Assembly: GCA_022376925.1 (NCBI GenBank)
Contig: JAIOJX010000032.1
Coordinates: forward strand, 171,641,979 to 171,705,978
Origin: Tragulus kanchil
Taxonomy: Eukaryota > Chordata > Mammalia > Artiodactyla > Tragulidae
DNA length: 64,000 nucleotides
Direction: 5' to 3'
This document shows, one piece after another, positions 24,114 to 36,391 of the stretch. The translations under genes and the position numbers were made by a program. A model generated the notes under the pieces. The model had not been told where the DNA came from, did not search any database, and saw only the letters and a program-made list of their open reading frames with translations. Position 1 is the stretch's first letter. Each line of letters opens with the position of its first letter.

Positions 24114-27100
24114 CCTTCCTTGATTCCAGCTTGAAAGTTTAAAGGTGTGAACAACAGAAGATTTACATTCAAGCACAGTTTATAACCGGTACAAACCAGG
24201 GCAGGAATCAACGATGTTTAAATGATGCTTCTATTTCCATTAAAGTCAGGAGCAAGACAGTACATTGGCTCACCCCGCCACACATTAACATCTTTCTGGA
24301 ATTCTCAGTCAACTCAGGGGAAAGACATTAGAGGTATAGAGGCGAGATTACATTTACATGCAGATATAATTAATACCTGGAACATCTGGAAGAATCTGAG
24401 AAACTGCTGCTAACAATAAGACAACTCAGTAAGGAAGCAGGATGTTCAATCCAGACACAGAAATCGACAGGCTCCATATCAACAGTGAACAACTCTTCAG
24501 GAGGCCTAATGGAAGAGGAGACCCCATCTCCAACAGGGACCAGAGTGGACCATCGGGGCGCACACTAAGAAATGTGCAAACCCACACGAGGGAAACTTCA
24601 AACACCCCGGAAGGAAGTGAAAGTGGCCCCGAACAGAAAGTCACTGCGCTCTTAGACAAGGTGAGTCCTCACGATGCCAGGCCTCTCTAGACGTGTTTAA
24701 AATTTAATAGAATCACAACAAATAAATCAGTGCTTTTTTGCAATCAAACGAGACACTTCAAAGTGCTTATTGTCTGTAATAATATCATTATGGCTGTGAA
24801 TCGTTTAATATGATATGAGAGTAATTATGTCAATGATGTTAGAAATCAAGGTTTTCAGTGGACGACAGAGATACAACTACAATTTGAGAGACAAGGGAAA
24901 ACACCATGACGTGCCACGACTGCAATACACACAACGTGTTCTGGAATGGTGCTCACATGCAAGCCCCTCCGCTGAAAGCACCGGAAAGCAACAGCAGCCC
25001 AGGAGTGATGGCTCTGGATTTTGGTCTCTAATACAACCCCCGCTAAAGGGATCATGGCTCTTGGAAACTAAGGAAACAAAAGTAAGACCACGCCAAAAAA
25101 TACACAGCAGCGATCCGAAACACCACACAATGGGTAAAATTATGCATCTGCACATAAGAAAGAATATGATTTTAGTAGATGAAAACCCACGGACATCAAG
25201 GAAACACATAATGGTATTCAAAAAAGAAAAAGCACAAAAAAGCCTTTACTTTTCACCATTGGAGGGAAACGGGTGACTGACAGACAGAGATTTAAGCGGC
25301 TCCTCCCTGTGCAGTAGGAGCGCTATGTCCAGATAACCACACAGGCCCACTGACAGCTCTGCCAAGAGAAGAGCAGACACCGGCCGGTGCCAGAATATAC
25401 CCTGGAGATGTCCCGAGCCCTTCCGGCCGCGAGGGAAACTCCGTGCAGGAGAGACCAGCGCCGCCGCCTCTATGCCGCAGCAGGAGCCAGATCGAAAACA
25501 ATCTGGAAGAATCTGAGAAACTGCTGCAACAATAAGACAACTCAGTAAGGAAGCAGGATGTTCAATCCAGACACAGAAATCGACAGGCTCCATATCAACA
25601 GTGAACAACTCTTCAGGAGGCCTAATGGAAGAGGAGACCCCATCTCCAACAGGGACCAGAGTGGACCATCGGGGCGCACACTAAGAAATGTGCAAACCCA
25701 CACGAGGGAAACTTCAAACACCCCGGAAGGAAGTGAAAGTGGCCCCGAACAGAAAGTCACTGCGCTCTTAGACAAGGTGAGTCCTCACGATGCCAGGCCT
25801 CTCTAGACGTGTTTAAAATTTAATAGAATCACAACAAATAAATCAGTGCTTTTTTGCAATCAAACGAGACACTTCAAAGTGCTTATTGTCTGTAATAATA
25901 TCATTATGGCTGTGAATCGTTTAATATGATATGAGAGTAATTATGTCAATGATGTTAGAAATCAAGGTTTTCAGTGGACGACAGAGATACAACTACAATT
26001 TGAGAGACAAGGGAAAACACCATGACGTGCCACGACTGCAATACACACAACGTGTTCTGGAATGGTGCTCACATGCAAGCCCCTCCGCTGAAAGCACCGG
26101 AAAGCAACAGCAGCCCAGGAGTGATGGCTCTGGATTTTGGTCTCTAATACAACCCCCGCTAAAGGGATCATGGCTCTTGGAAACTAAGGAAACAAAAGTA
26201 AGACCACGCCAAAAAATACACAGCAGCGATCCGAAACACCACACAATGGGTAAAATTATGCATCTGCACATAAGAAAGAATATGATTTTAGTAGATGAAA
26301 ACCCACGGACATCAAGGAAACACATAATGGTATTCAAAAAAGAAAAAGCACAAAAAAGCCTTTACTTTTCACCATTGGAGGGAAACGGGTGACTGACAGA
26401 CAGAGATTTAAGCGTCTCCTCCCTGTGCAGTAGGAGCGCTATGTCCAGATAACCACACAGGCCCACTGACAGCTCTGCCAAGAGAAGAGCAGACACCGGC
26501 CGGTGCCAGAATATACCCTGGAGATGTCCCCGAGCCCTTCCGGCCGCGCAGGGAAACTCCGTGCAGGGGAGAGACCAGCGCCGCCGCCCTCTATGCCGCA
26601 GCAGGAGCCAGCCTCCCCGCCGAGGCTTGGACGGCACGTGCCTCTCACAGCAAGGCCGCTGTCTCCCGAGCGACACTGCGTCACCCCGGATACCGTCTGT
26701 CCAGAAAGGTTCCCACTTTCAGGAACCGGCGGGAATAAGGGGGATATTTTACAGGGCAATCTCCTCAGTTAATTTAACAAGTCATAGACCTGCTGTGGTG
26801 CACGGCATCCCAGACTAGCAGTGACCTCAGGTGTTCTGCAGCAGCAAAAACAAGTCCCTGCCGAAGAAGACACTTTCATCCTAGGTTTCAGTTTATTTCA
26901 AATATTTGAGTACAATGACTAGTGTACACTAAAGAAGAGTCGGGTGAGTAAGGAAATAAGACATCACGAGCAACCCGTGACAAGGACTTCAGATGTTGGC
27001 ATCATCTGACACAGACGAGAAAGCAGCTGTGCAGATGCACTTAAAGAAATGACGCCTGCGAGAGAACAGGGAGACAGTAAAACCACACAGGGGGTCAGAA

Positions 27101-27215
27101 ACAGACGTCCATAAAGGAAATCTAAGAATTTGATTGTTATTTTATATTTCATTTACTTTTACTATATTTTATGAAAGTATGAGTCCATGATGGGTTGAAA
27201 ACTAAATAGAGAATT
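24114..27215. other. Intron, largely unique, partly duplicated
   Basis: No exon or recognisable protein is seen. Frames such as those at 24815-25276 and 25931-26392 are the same block counted twice and resemble no family I know. Weak L1 resemblance exists around 25060-25240. Confidence 0.5.
24384..26600. repeat. Tandem ~1.1-kb duplication 7 (offset 1116-1117)
   Basis: Bases 24384-25500 recur as 25501-26600. The left copy is missing bases in G/C runs and is garbled near 25430-25500. Confidence 0.95.
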
Positions 27216-27221
27216 GGTCCT

Positions 27222-27435
27222 GAGCTTCCCTGGTGGTCCAGTGGGTAAGGCCGTTTGATCCCTGGCCTGGGAAGATCCCATGTGCCATGGAGCGGCTGGA
27301 CCTATGTGTCCAACTACTGAGCCAGAGCCCTGAAGCACGTGCACCTGGAGCCGGTGCTCTGCGATGAGAGGGGCCACTGTGATGGAAGGCCCACGCAGGC
27401 CGAAGAACAAAGATAAATAAAGGAAAGATCAATAG
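27222..27435 (+). mobile_element. CHR-type SINE
   Basis: GCTTCCCTGGTGGTCCAGTG, TTTGATCCCTGGCCTGGGAA and CCATGGAGCGGCTGGACC identify it. About 15 bases are missing between the A and B boxes. Confidence 0.88.
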
Positions 27436-27799
27436 AAGCGGCCCCCGCCAAAATAGGCAATGAAATACTAATCTTCAATGTACTTTAGGAACATAACAAT
27501 CCACAATGAAATACTCAGTGATAAAGTGCTTGCCACCAGCTGGCCTCTTATTAAAGAAATTTCTAAATGATATATTCAAACAAGAATCTGACCTCAGATG
27601 GGAAGTCTGAGATGCAAAGAGGAATGAAGAATAAAATGATAAGCAGGTAGATAAATCTAAATGGTTATCCACCAAATGAAACAGCAGTAATGTTATAGAG
27701 GCCTCAAACAGGCTGGAATTCAGAGATCCCACAGTGGGGAGGTCCAAGTCGAGGGCAGCAGCAGCCTTCCTCTTCTGAGGTGTAACTGACACGTTGCAT

Positions 27800-28030
27800 C
27801 AGTTTCAGGTGTGCAGTCGCTTGGGCCCGTGGATCCTGACAACCCCGGACGGCAGCCCGCCAGGCCTCCCTGTCCTTCACCGTCTCCCAGAGGCTGCTCA
27901 CACTCATGTCCAAGGAGTTGGTGATGCCACCCAACCACCTCATCCTCTGCCGCCCCCTTCTCCTCCGGCCCTCAGTCTTTCCGCTGAGTTGAGTCCACTG
28001 GGCTTTCCCGCCGAGTTGGCCCCCTGCATC
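27800..28030 (-). mobile_element. Bov-A/BovB 3'-end element
   Basis: Complement of the BovB tail: CGGCAGCCCGCCAGGCCTCC, CACTCATGTCCAAGGAGTTG and CTCATCCTCTGCCGCCCCCT. Confidence 0.85.
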
Positions 28031-28139
28031 TGTACACGCTGCAGAGGGATCCCCACAGCGAGCCTCGTTAATCGCTAACACCCTCACCACACAGCTACAG
28101 AACATTTCTTTTCCTTGTGACGGAACTTTGAAGATCTAG

Positions 28140-28880
28140 TCTCTTAGCAACTTTCAAATATTCTGGCAGTATTATGAACTAGAATCACTGTGCTGTATAT
28201 TATATCCCCATGACTTATTTATTTCACCTGGAATTTTTTTATCATTTGACTTCCTTCAACCATTTCATCTACCTCTCTACCCTCCATCTCTGGCAGCCAC
28301 TTTTTAAGTTAATAAGCTTTAATGATTAGGTTTGCAGAAAAACTGAATGTAAGGTACAGAGTTCCCATACCTCTCCCCACCTCGTTTCTTCTATTATTAA
28401 CATCTTGCTGTAATGTGACACATTCCTTAAAACTGATGAGTGCTGATGCAGTACTACCAACTACAGACTGCAGGTTAAGTCAGGAGTCATCTTGCACTGT
28501 GCAGTCAGTGGGCTCTGACGCATGTAGAGCCGTGCACTCTCTACAAGAGAGCACGCCGAGCGGTCTCCTGTGGCCTGCCCGCTCACGCCCATCCCCGCCA
28601 CTGATCTGGTTACCGTCTCCACAGTCTTGTCTTCTCCAGAAGGCCACATCATTGCATTGCTGCATCGCGAGGAGCACACAGAATGTAGCCTTTTCAGATC
28701 GGCTTTTTTCATTCCATACTCTGCATTTACGTTTCTCCATGTCTCTTCACAGCTGGCTGCTCATTGTGTGGGATTGCTGAGTAACACGCTGTTATCTGGA
28801 GGTACCACAATTTGTGTATCCATTCACCTACTGAAGGATATCTTGGTTGCTTCCAAGTTTTGGATATTATGAAGAAAAGT
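28140..28880 (-). mobile_element. Antisense L1 3' UTR fragments
   Basis: ACTGTGCTGTATATTATATC and later GCAGAAAAACTGAATGTAAG and TACCACAATTTGTGTATCCA are the complement of old L1 3' regions. No coding frame survives. Confidence 0.65.
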
Positions 28881-31770
28881 GTGGCATAGCTTTTTGAATC
28901 ACCCCAAATTCGGCCGGCATCTACACCAAAATCAGTTGAAGCTGCGTCCCCAAGACCCGCGGGCACGTGCAGCCGCAGGCCACCTGCATGTGCGGGCCTG
29001 TGTGCTCTCGGCATCTGCAGGGAAGACGGTAGAGAAGTGCAGGTGCCCTCAGCGGCTGAGAACTCTGCAACAACCGGAGGGCGGGGTGGACCTGCCTGAG
29101 AGCAGCAGCTGACAGCCCAAGGGGTCAGTGCCCCAGACAGTGGGTGAGGGCAAGGATTCCACAGTAGGGCTGAAGGGGCCCTGGGAGCCCTCGACGTTCA
29201 GCGGCCTTCGCTTCCTTCCAGAGTTCGGTCCGCCGGGGAGAGGATCCAGACTGAAGAGCAGAGGGGCCGGAGAGGAACCGGAGAAAGCAGGGCAAGAGAC
29301 CAGATCAAGGTGGTCTCTCAGGGTGGAGGTAAGCCTCCATATTTCTGAAAATTTCACAAAAACAACTGGAGCCAGAGCTCTAGGGCCCGAGGTTCTCTTC
29401 TCTAACCTCACCCACCGGCACCAGCAGGGAGCAGTGCCACGTCCCGTGAGGAGCTCTCACAGGGAAAGGTGAACGGGAACCAACGGCACCTACACAGCAG
29501 TGAAACATGACAGGGAGACATTCCTCCAAGGCGTCCAAAACCAGAGCCTGCCACCTCAAGATGGCACCAAAGACACCACAGGAATAACACGGTGTGCCGA
29601 AGGCCTGCACGGAAGTTAACAGAAAACTCAGAAATAGGTCCTGACTCTGTAAAGACTTAAACATCAAAGAAAAAAATAATTTCAGAAATGGAGATTAACT
29701 GAAAAGATTACAATAGCAAATAAGCACAGCATAAAATGTCTTACAGGGAATAGTACACAAAGGAAAAAACGGAAAAAAATTAAATAAAAAAAGAAATGAT
29801 AAACACCCAGAGAGAGACAACCCATATAAAAAAACAGGCAAAGAAGATTCAGTACTTGTACAATAGGCATCTCCGGAAGCGTAAACACAAGTGAGGACGG
29901 AACAAATCCTCAAAATAATAATCCAAACAAAGAGATTTGGTGTTCATACTACACGGTGAAAGAACATAGCATGTATGTGGGAAAGTCAACCCAGAATGAT
30001 ATATTCTGAAATTTTTGGACTTTAAAGAAAAAACCCCACTGTTTAGGCATCAAAATGAACAGAGCAAATAACCTGTAAGAGGAAGAAAATCAAAGCGACA
30101 CCAGAGCAGGGCCGCAGGACTGCGTCCAGAAGGAAACGAGAGGCGGCTTCAGGACAGGCGTGGAGAGACATGTGCAGTGAGGACGCCCTGTGCAGACCTG
30201 CCTGAAGGCCGAGACAGAGGGCTCCCAGGCAGGAAGCTGCACGGCCGAGCCCCCAGGCGCACCGGGGGAGACGGCGGCGAGCGCCCACCGAGCATCTGCC
30301 AGGAGAACGCGTGGAAACAGGGAGGCGGGGCGTGCGCACGGCTGCTCACGCCAGGTGCTCTGACCGTGGAGACAGAGGCTTCTACGAAAGTACCAGGGGG
30401 GAAGAAAAGGTGTGAAGATTTTAACCCTACAGGCCTCATACTGCTCATGATGGTGGTGCCATCTGTCTGAAAATACACGGCATATAACGTGGGATAAAGT
30501 GAATGAGGAGTTATCAGTTATCAGACTGCTCTTTGTCCCTGAAAATCAGAAATCGCCACGTGACAAAAAAGAGGTGTAAGGCAGAAGTGAAGACGTGCCT
30601 GCATTGGAACGGAGCATACCCACAGGAGCTCCTGATGCGCTGTGCCCCGAGAAGACCTAGTTTCTAGTTTGGTACGCTACAAAGTCCTATAAACAGCGGC
30701 CATTCCAACAGCAACGCGAATCTGGACACTGAGACTGCGGTCTTGAAATACCATCCCCCTCCAAAAGAAAGCAGGGCTTCTCAGAAAAATGGCTGATTCT
30801 AAAAATCGTACAGAAAAGAAAAGCACTGAGGCAATTCTGAAGAAAAAGCAGAAGGACTTGGACGACCCGACCCCAGGATCTACCAACGCACGTGACTGCT
30901 GCCCTGCCACAGCCCAGGCAAGCCTGGGGAACAAAACAGGGCCCAGAAGTGGATCCGCACGGTGATGGGACTTCATTCACAATGAAGATAACACCACAGT
31001 GTGTGAGGGAACGGTGACCTTTCCAACAAAGGCATGTGCCAGAGAGCCACGCGGGAAAAAGGAATTGTGATCTCTAACATCACAGCAGGAACAGAGCTTA
31101 ATTCTACGTGACTGTACAGTTCAAGGTCAAAGAAAGTTCTAGGAAAAGACGACCTAAGATAGCATCTTCATCACTTTGTGATTTGTTAAACAGGTCAAAG
31201 GACTCTCAAAGTGCTAATGTCTTTGAGAGTGAAAACTCAAGACAGAGAGTAGAAGAAACTGTGCAATTTCCATATCTACAAGGACCTATATCTGACCTCT
31301 TACAAATCTTTTTTTTCTTTAATCCTACAATCTAAAGAGAAAGAAGGACCAAGAGACTTAAACCTGTACTTCACAAAAGAATATATCTGAGCAGACAATA
31401 AACCTACAGAGAGATGCTTATCTTCACTCATCATCAGTTAACTTTGAAACCAGCTCACCAGAATGGCTAAAATGAAAGACAAGCTATAGTGGAACAAGCT
31501 ATTTAAAATATGTATATAACCCATAGAGAGTTCACATCCAGGATAAAGAACTCTAAAAGAATTAAGAAGAAGGAAATAAAAATTAGGAAAATGTCAGGCA
31601 GTCCAATGGAAAAGAGCCAATAAAAATGTGTAAAGGCATCTGACCTCATGATAGAAATGGAAATTAAAGAAACAGTGAGATACCATAATGAAATCATGCT
31701 GGCCTGCTATAAAGTAGGCATACAGACTGATGTGATAAGTTTGAGAGTCCTGAAATTAATGTTTACATTT
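28881..31770. other. Intron with degenerate L1-like stretches
   Basis: No gene is seen. From about 30770 to 30880 and 31440 to 31720 the plus strand resembles worn L1 ORF2/3' UTR, for example GCAATTCTGAAGAAAAAGCA. The remainder is unique. Confidence 0.4.
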
Positions 31771-31784
31771 ATGGTCAACTGGTC

Positions 31785-32018
31785 TTTTTGGTTTTTTGTT
31801 TTTGGCCACTCCTGTTGATCTTTCATTTATTTTTCTTTGGCCTGTGTGAGACTCCCATTGCAGTGGCCTCTCCCATCGTAGAGTGCCGGCTCTAGAGTAG
31901 TATAGACACATCGGTCCAGCTGCTCCGCGGCACGTGGGATCTTCCCAGGCCAGGGATCGAACTGGTGCCCCTTGCACTGCAAGGCGGTGTCCTTACCCAC
32001 TGGACCACCAGGGAAGCC
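31785..32018 (-). mobile_element. CHR-type SINE with extended tail
   Basis: Complement of the full SINE, from CCACCAGGGAAGCC at the right to TTTTTGGCCACTCCTGTTGA at the left. Confidence 0.9.
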
Positions 32019-32069
32019 TTCAATTGTTTTTTTGGGGGGTGGGGTGGGTTGGGGAGGGAAGGGGGCAGG

Positions 32070-32331
32070 TGGGCCACTTCTATTGGTCTTTCATTTGTCT
32101 ATTTTCATCCATCTTTGTTCTTTGGCCCCTGTGCACCTCCCATCGCAGTGGCTTCTGCTGTTGCAGAGCACCGGCTCTGGGCACATGTGCTCCAGAGCTC
32201 CGGCTCGGTAGTTGGACACATCAGTCTAGCCGCTCCGCGGCATGTGTGATCTTCCCAGGCCAGGGATTGAATCAGCACCCCTTGCACTGCAAGGCGGTCT
32301 CTTTATCCACTGGAGCACCAGGGAAGCCCTC
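32070..32331 (-). mobile_element. CHR-type SINE with extended tail
   Basis: This is a second antisense copy immediately to the right, with GGCCACTTCTATTGGTCTTT at the tail end and GAGCACCAGGGAAGCCC at the head. Confidence 0.9.
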
Positions 32332-32361
32332 AATTGGCTTTTGATAAGGGTACCAAGGCAA

Positions 32362-32590
32362 CTGGGCTTGCCAGGTAGCACTAGTGGTAAAGAACCTGCC
32401 TGCCAATGCAGAGGATGTAAGAGACTAGGGCTCAATTCCTTGGTTGGAAAAATCCCCTGGAGGAGGAAACGGCAACCCACTCCAGTATTCTTGCCTGGAG
32501 AATCCCATGGACAGAGGGTCCAGGTGGGCTAGAGTCCATGGGGCAAAGAGCTGGACACAACTGAAGTGAGTCAGCACGTGTACACGCACT
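32362..32590 (+). mobile_element. Bov-tA SINE
   Basis: GGCTTGCCAGGTAGCACTAG, AAGAACCTGCCTGCCAATGC and CCCCTGGAGGAGGAAACGGC follow Bov-tA. Confidence 0.92.
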
Positions 32591-32619
32591 TTAGCAAGCA
32601 GGTACACACTCAGTGTGCA

Positions 32620-34010
32620 CGCATGCACTCCATGAAGAAACAGCTCTTACAACAAACGGTACCGGGACACCTGGATATCCATGTGCAAAAAGATGAATTT
32701 AGACTTCTACCTCACATTACACACAAAATTAACTTGAAATTAACAGGACTAAAACTATAAAACTTTTAGAAGAAAACATAGGGAAAAAACTGTGTGATCT
32801 TTAGTTAGACAAAGAGCTCTTAGATCTTAGACAACATCAAAAGCAAGATCTATAAAAGAAAAATGCAGTATGTTGGATTTCATCAAAATTTAGAATTTGG
32901 GGGCTTCAAAGGTGCTAAAAAAGGGTACAAAAAGGGGTTTCCCTCGTAGCTCAGTGGTGAAGAGTTTGCGTGCCAATGCAGGAGACATGTGTTTGATCCC
33001 TGATCCAGGAAGATCTAACGTGCTGCGGAGCAATGAAGCCCATGAGCCACAACTATGGAGCCTGTGTTCTAGAGCCTCGGAGTCACAACTATGGAGCCCA
33101 CGTGCTGCAACTACTGAAGCCCGTGCGCCCTAGAGCCCGAGTTCCACAACAAGAGAAGTCACCGAGTAAGAGGCCTGTTCACCTCAACTGGAGAGTAGCC
33201 CCCACTCCCTGCAACAGGAGAGCAGCCTGCAGCAGCCGTGAAAACCCAGAATAGCCAAAAATAAATAAATAAATAAATTAATTAATTTTTAAAAAAGAGT
33301 ATAAAAAGGACAAAAACTGGAAGAAAACATTTGTAAATAATATACCTGATAAAGGACTTATGTCCAGATTACATACAGAATTAGTGTAATTCAGCAATAA
33401 AAAGCCAATTTAAAAATAGGCCAAAGATCTACAGACATTTCATTAAAAAAAGAAACACAAAATGCCTAACAGGTAAATGAAAGAATGCTTAAAATCTATA
33501 GCCAGTAGTAGGGACATGCAAAATAAAACCGGAAGGAGATACCACTCCAGCCCAGGAGAAAGCTATATAAGAGACAATGAAACAAGTCTTAGCAAGAATG
33601 TGGACACACTGGAACCCTCCTACACACTGTGGGAACCTCAAATGGTCTGGAAAACAGTTCAGCAGCTTTTTAAAAAGGCAAACATAAACTTACCACACAA
33701 GCCAGCGCTTCTACACTTAGGCATCTACTCAAGAAAGGTGAAAACAGATGTTCAACCTGAGGCTTGCATGTGAGTAGTTACAGCAATGACACACAGATAA
33801 AATAACCAATTCAAATGCCCATCAGTTGGTGAATAGACCAATAAAATGTAGGATATTCATACTATAGAGAATATTAGTCAGCATTAAAAAGAAACAAACT
33901 GCTCAACGTGGATGAACCTCAAAAACATTATGCTGAGTCAGATGTAAAAGACGACATACTGCTGACTTCCTTTCTGTGAAACATCAAGAAAAGGCAAAGA
34001 CAGTGGCAGC
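32620..34010 (+). mobile_element. L1 LINE 3' portion, split by an ART2 SINE
   Basis: Typical L1 3' sequence: CACATTACACACAAAATTAA, TTGGATTTCATCAAAATT, then after the SINE GCCAGTAGTAGGGACATGCA, AATGCCCATCAGTTGGTGAA and AACCTCAAAAACATTATGCT. Many stops; not coding. Confidence 0.85.
32936..33290 (+). mobile_element. ART2-type tRNA SINE
   Basis: GTTTCCCTCGTAGCTCAGTG head, GTTTGATCCCTGATCCAGGA B-box region, GAGCCACAACTATGGAGCCT body and an (AAAT)n tail. It is nested in L1. Confidence 0.92.
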
Positions 34011-34011
34011 A

Positions 34012-34195
34012 AAGGGCTTCCCTTGTGACTGAGACAGTAAAGAATCTGTCTACAATGCAGGAGACCCGGGTTCGATCCCTAGGTCCAGAAGATCCCCCAG
34101 AGAAGGGAACAGATACCCAGTATTCTTGCCTAGAGAAGTCTAGGGACAGAGGAGCCTGGCAGGCTACAGTCCATAAAGAATGGGAAACAGACCGC
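34012..34195 (+). mobile_element. Bov-tA SINE
   Basis: GGGCTTCCCTTGTGACTGAG head, GGTTCGATCCCTAGGTCCAG and CTTGCCTAGAGAAGTCTAGG. It is repeated at 35116-35299. Confidence 0.88.
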
Positions 34196-35115
34196 CTGAC
34201 CTGTCTCCTGAGAAACCTGTATGCAGGTCAAAAAGCAACAGTTAAAACCAGATATGGACCCATGGACTGGTTCAAAATTTGGAAAGGAGTACGTCAAGGC
34301 TGTATATTGTCACTCTGCATTAATTTGCAGAGAACATCATGTGAGGTACGTCAAGAGCTGCCAAAAATTAAAACAAATAAATTAATTAATTTTTAAAAAA
34401 GAGTATAAAAAGGACAAAAACTGGAAGAAAACATTTGTAAATAATATACCTGATAAAGGACTTATGTCCAGATTACATACAGAATTAGTGTAATTCAGCA
34501 ATAAAAAGCCAATTTAAAAATAGGCCAAAGATCTACAGACATTTCATTAAAAAAAGAAACACAAAATGCCTAACAGGTAAATGAAAGAATGCTTAAAATC
34601 TATAGCCAGTAGTAGGGACATGCAAAATAAAACCGGAAGGAGATACCACTCCAGCCCAGGAGAAAGCTATATAAGAGACAATGAAACAAGTCTTAGCAAG
34701 AATGTGGACACACTGGAACCCTCCTACACACTGTGGGAACCTCAAATGGTCTGGAAAACAGTTCAGCAGCTTTTTAAAAAGGCAAACATAAACTTACCAC
34801 ACAAGCCAGCGCTTCTACACTTAGGCATCTACTCAAGAAAGGTGAAAACAGATGTTCAACCTGAGGCTTGCATGTGAGTAGTTACAGCAATGACACACAG
34901 ATAAAATAACCAATTCAAATGCCCATCAGTTGGTGAATAGACCAATAAAATGTAGGATATTCATACTATAGAGAATATTAGTCAGCATTAAAAAGAAACA
35001 AACTGCTCAACGTGGATGAACCTCAAAAACATTATGCTGAGTCAGATGTAAAAGACGACATACTGCTGACTTCCTTTCTGTGAAACATCAAGAAAAGGCA
35101 AAGACAGTGGCAGCA

Positions 35116-35299
35116 AAGGGCTTCCCTTGTGACTGAGACAGTAAAGAATCTGTCTACAATGCAGGAGACCCGGGTTCGATCCCTAGGTCCAGAAGATCCC
35201 CCAGAGAAGGGAACAGATACCCAGTATTCTTGCCTAGAGAAGTCTAGGGACAGAGGAGCCTGGCAGGCTACAGTCCATAAAGAATGGGAAACAGACCGC
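35116..35299 (+). mobile_element. Bov-tA SINE (duplicate of the copy at 34012)
   Basis: This is the identical copy created by duplication 8. Confidence 0.88.
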
Positions 35300-35604
35300 C
35301 TGACCTGTCTCCTGAGAAACCTGTATGCAGGTCAAAAAGCAACAGTTAGAAATAGACATGGAACAATGGACTGGGTCCAAATTGGGAAAGGAGTACGTCA
35401 AGGCTGTATATTATCACCCTGCTTATTTAACTTCTATGCAGAGAACATCATGTAAAATGCCAGGCTGGATGAATCAAAAGCTAGAAGCAAGACTGGGAGG
35501 AGAAACATCAACGATCTCAGATATGTAGACGATGCCACTTTAGTATGACAGCAGGTGAAGAGGAGCTGAAGGGATCTTTGATGGGGTAAAAGAGGAGAGT
35601 GGGG

Positions 35605-35930
35605 GCTTCCCCTGGTGGTCCAGTGGGTAAGGACACCATCTTGCAGTGCAAGGGGCACCGGTTCGATCCCTGGCCTGGGAAGATCCCACGTGCCGTGGAG
35701 CGGCTGGACCAATGTGTCCAATCACCGAGCCGGAGCTCTGGAGTGCATGCGCCCAGAGCCGGTGCTCTGCGACGACAGACGCCACCGCAATGGGAGGCCC
35801 ACAGGAGCCAAAGAACAAAGACAGATGAAAACAGAGAAATGAAAGACCAATAGAAGTGGCCCGCCCGCTCCCCTCCCTCCCCAACCCGACCCCCGCCCAA
35901 AATAAATAAATAAATAAATCTAAAAAAAAA
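35605..35930 (+). mobile_element. CHR-type SINE with extended tail, inserted in BovB
   Basis: GGTGGTCCAGTGGGTAAGGA, GGTTCGATCCC and GAAAGACCAATAGAAGTGGC precede a C-rich then (AAAT)n tail. Confidence 0.92.
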
Positions 35931-36136
35931 AGAGGAGAGTGGAAAAGCTGGCTTACAACTCAGCATTCAAAAAACCAAGATCATGGCATCCAGTTCCAAC
36001 ACTTCATGGTAAATAGAAGGGGAAAAAAGGAAACAGTGACAGACTTAATTTTCTTGGGCTCCAAAACCACCGTGGACAATGACTGCAGCCACAAAATTAA
36101 ACGAGGCTTGCTCCTTGGGGGAAAAGCTAGGACAGG

Positions 36137-36365
36137 GCTTCCCTGGTGGTCCAGTGGGTGGAGGGTCCACCTTGCAGTGCAAGGGGCACTGGTCGATCCC
36201 TGGCCTGGGAGGATACCACGTGCCGCGGAGCAGCTGGTCCAATTGCAAGCCAGCGCTCTGGAGCACATGTGCTCAGAGCCGGTGCTCTGCAGTGAGAGAG
36301 GCCACTGCAGTGGGAGGCCCACACATGACAATAAAAAATGAATGAAAATAAATATAAATAAAAGA
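36137..36365 (+). mobile_element. CHR-type SINE inserted in BovB
   Basis: GGGCTTCCCTGGTGGTCCAG head, GGTCGATCCCTGGCCTGGGA and a (AAAT)n tail. It splits the BovB frame after KRGLLLGGKA. Confidence 0.92.
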
Positions 36366-36391
36366 GGCATGATGGGAAAAGGAAAAAAAAA

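Larger units (their letters stand above)
33271..35455. repeat. Tandem ~1.1-kb duplication 8 (offset 1104)
   Basis: Bases 33271-34374 recur as 34375-35455. The final ~120 bases of the left copy (about 34245-34374, inside BovB sequence) diverge sharply from the right copy, which keeps a better BovB reading frame. Confidence 0.95.

Noticed and set aside
35300..35540. Active BovB reverse transcriptase
   Set aside because: The frame contains stops and is split by two SINEs; the left version is garbled by an assembly junction.
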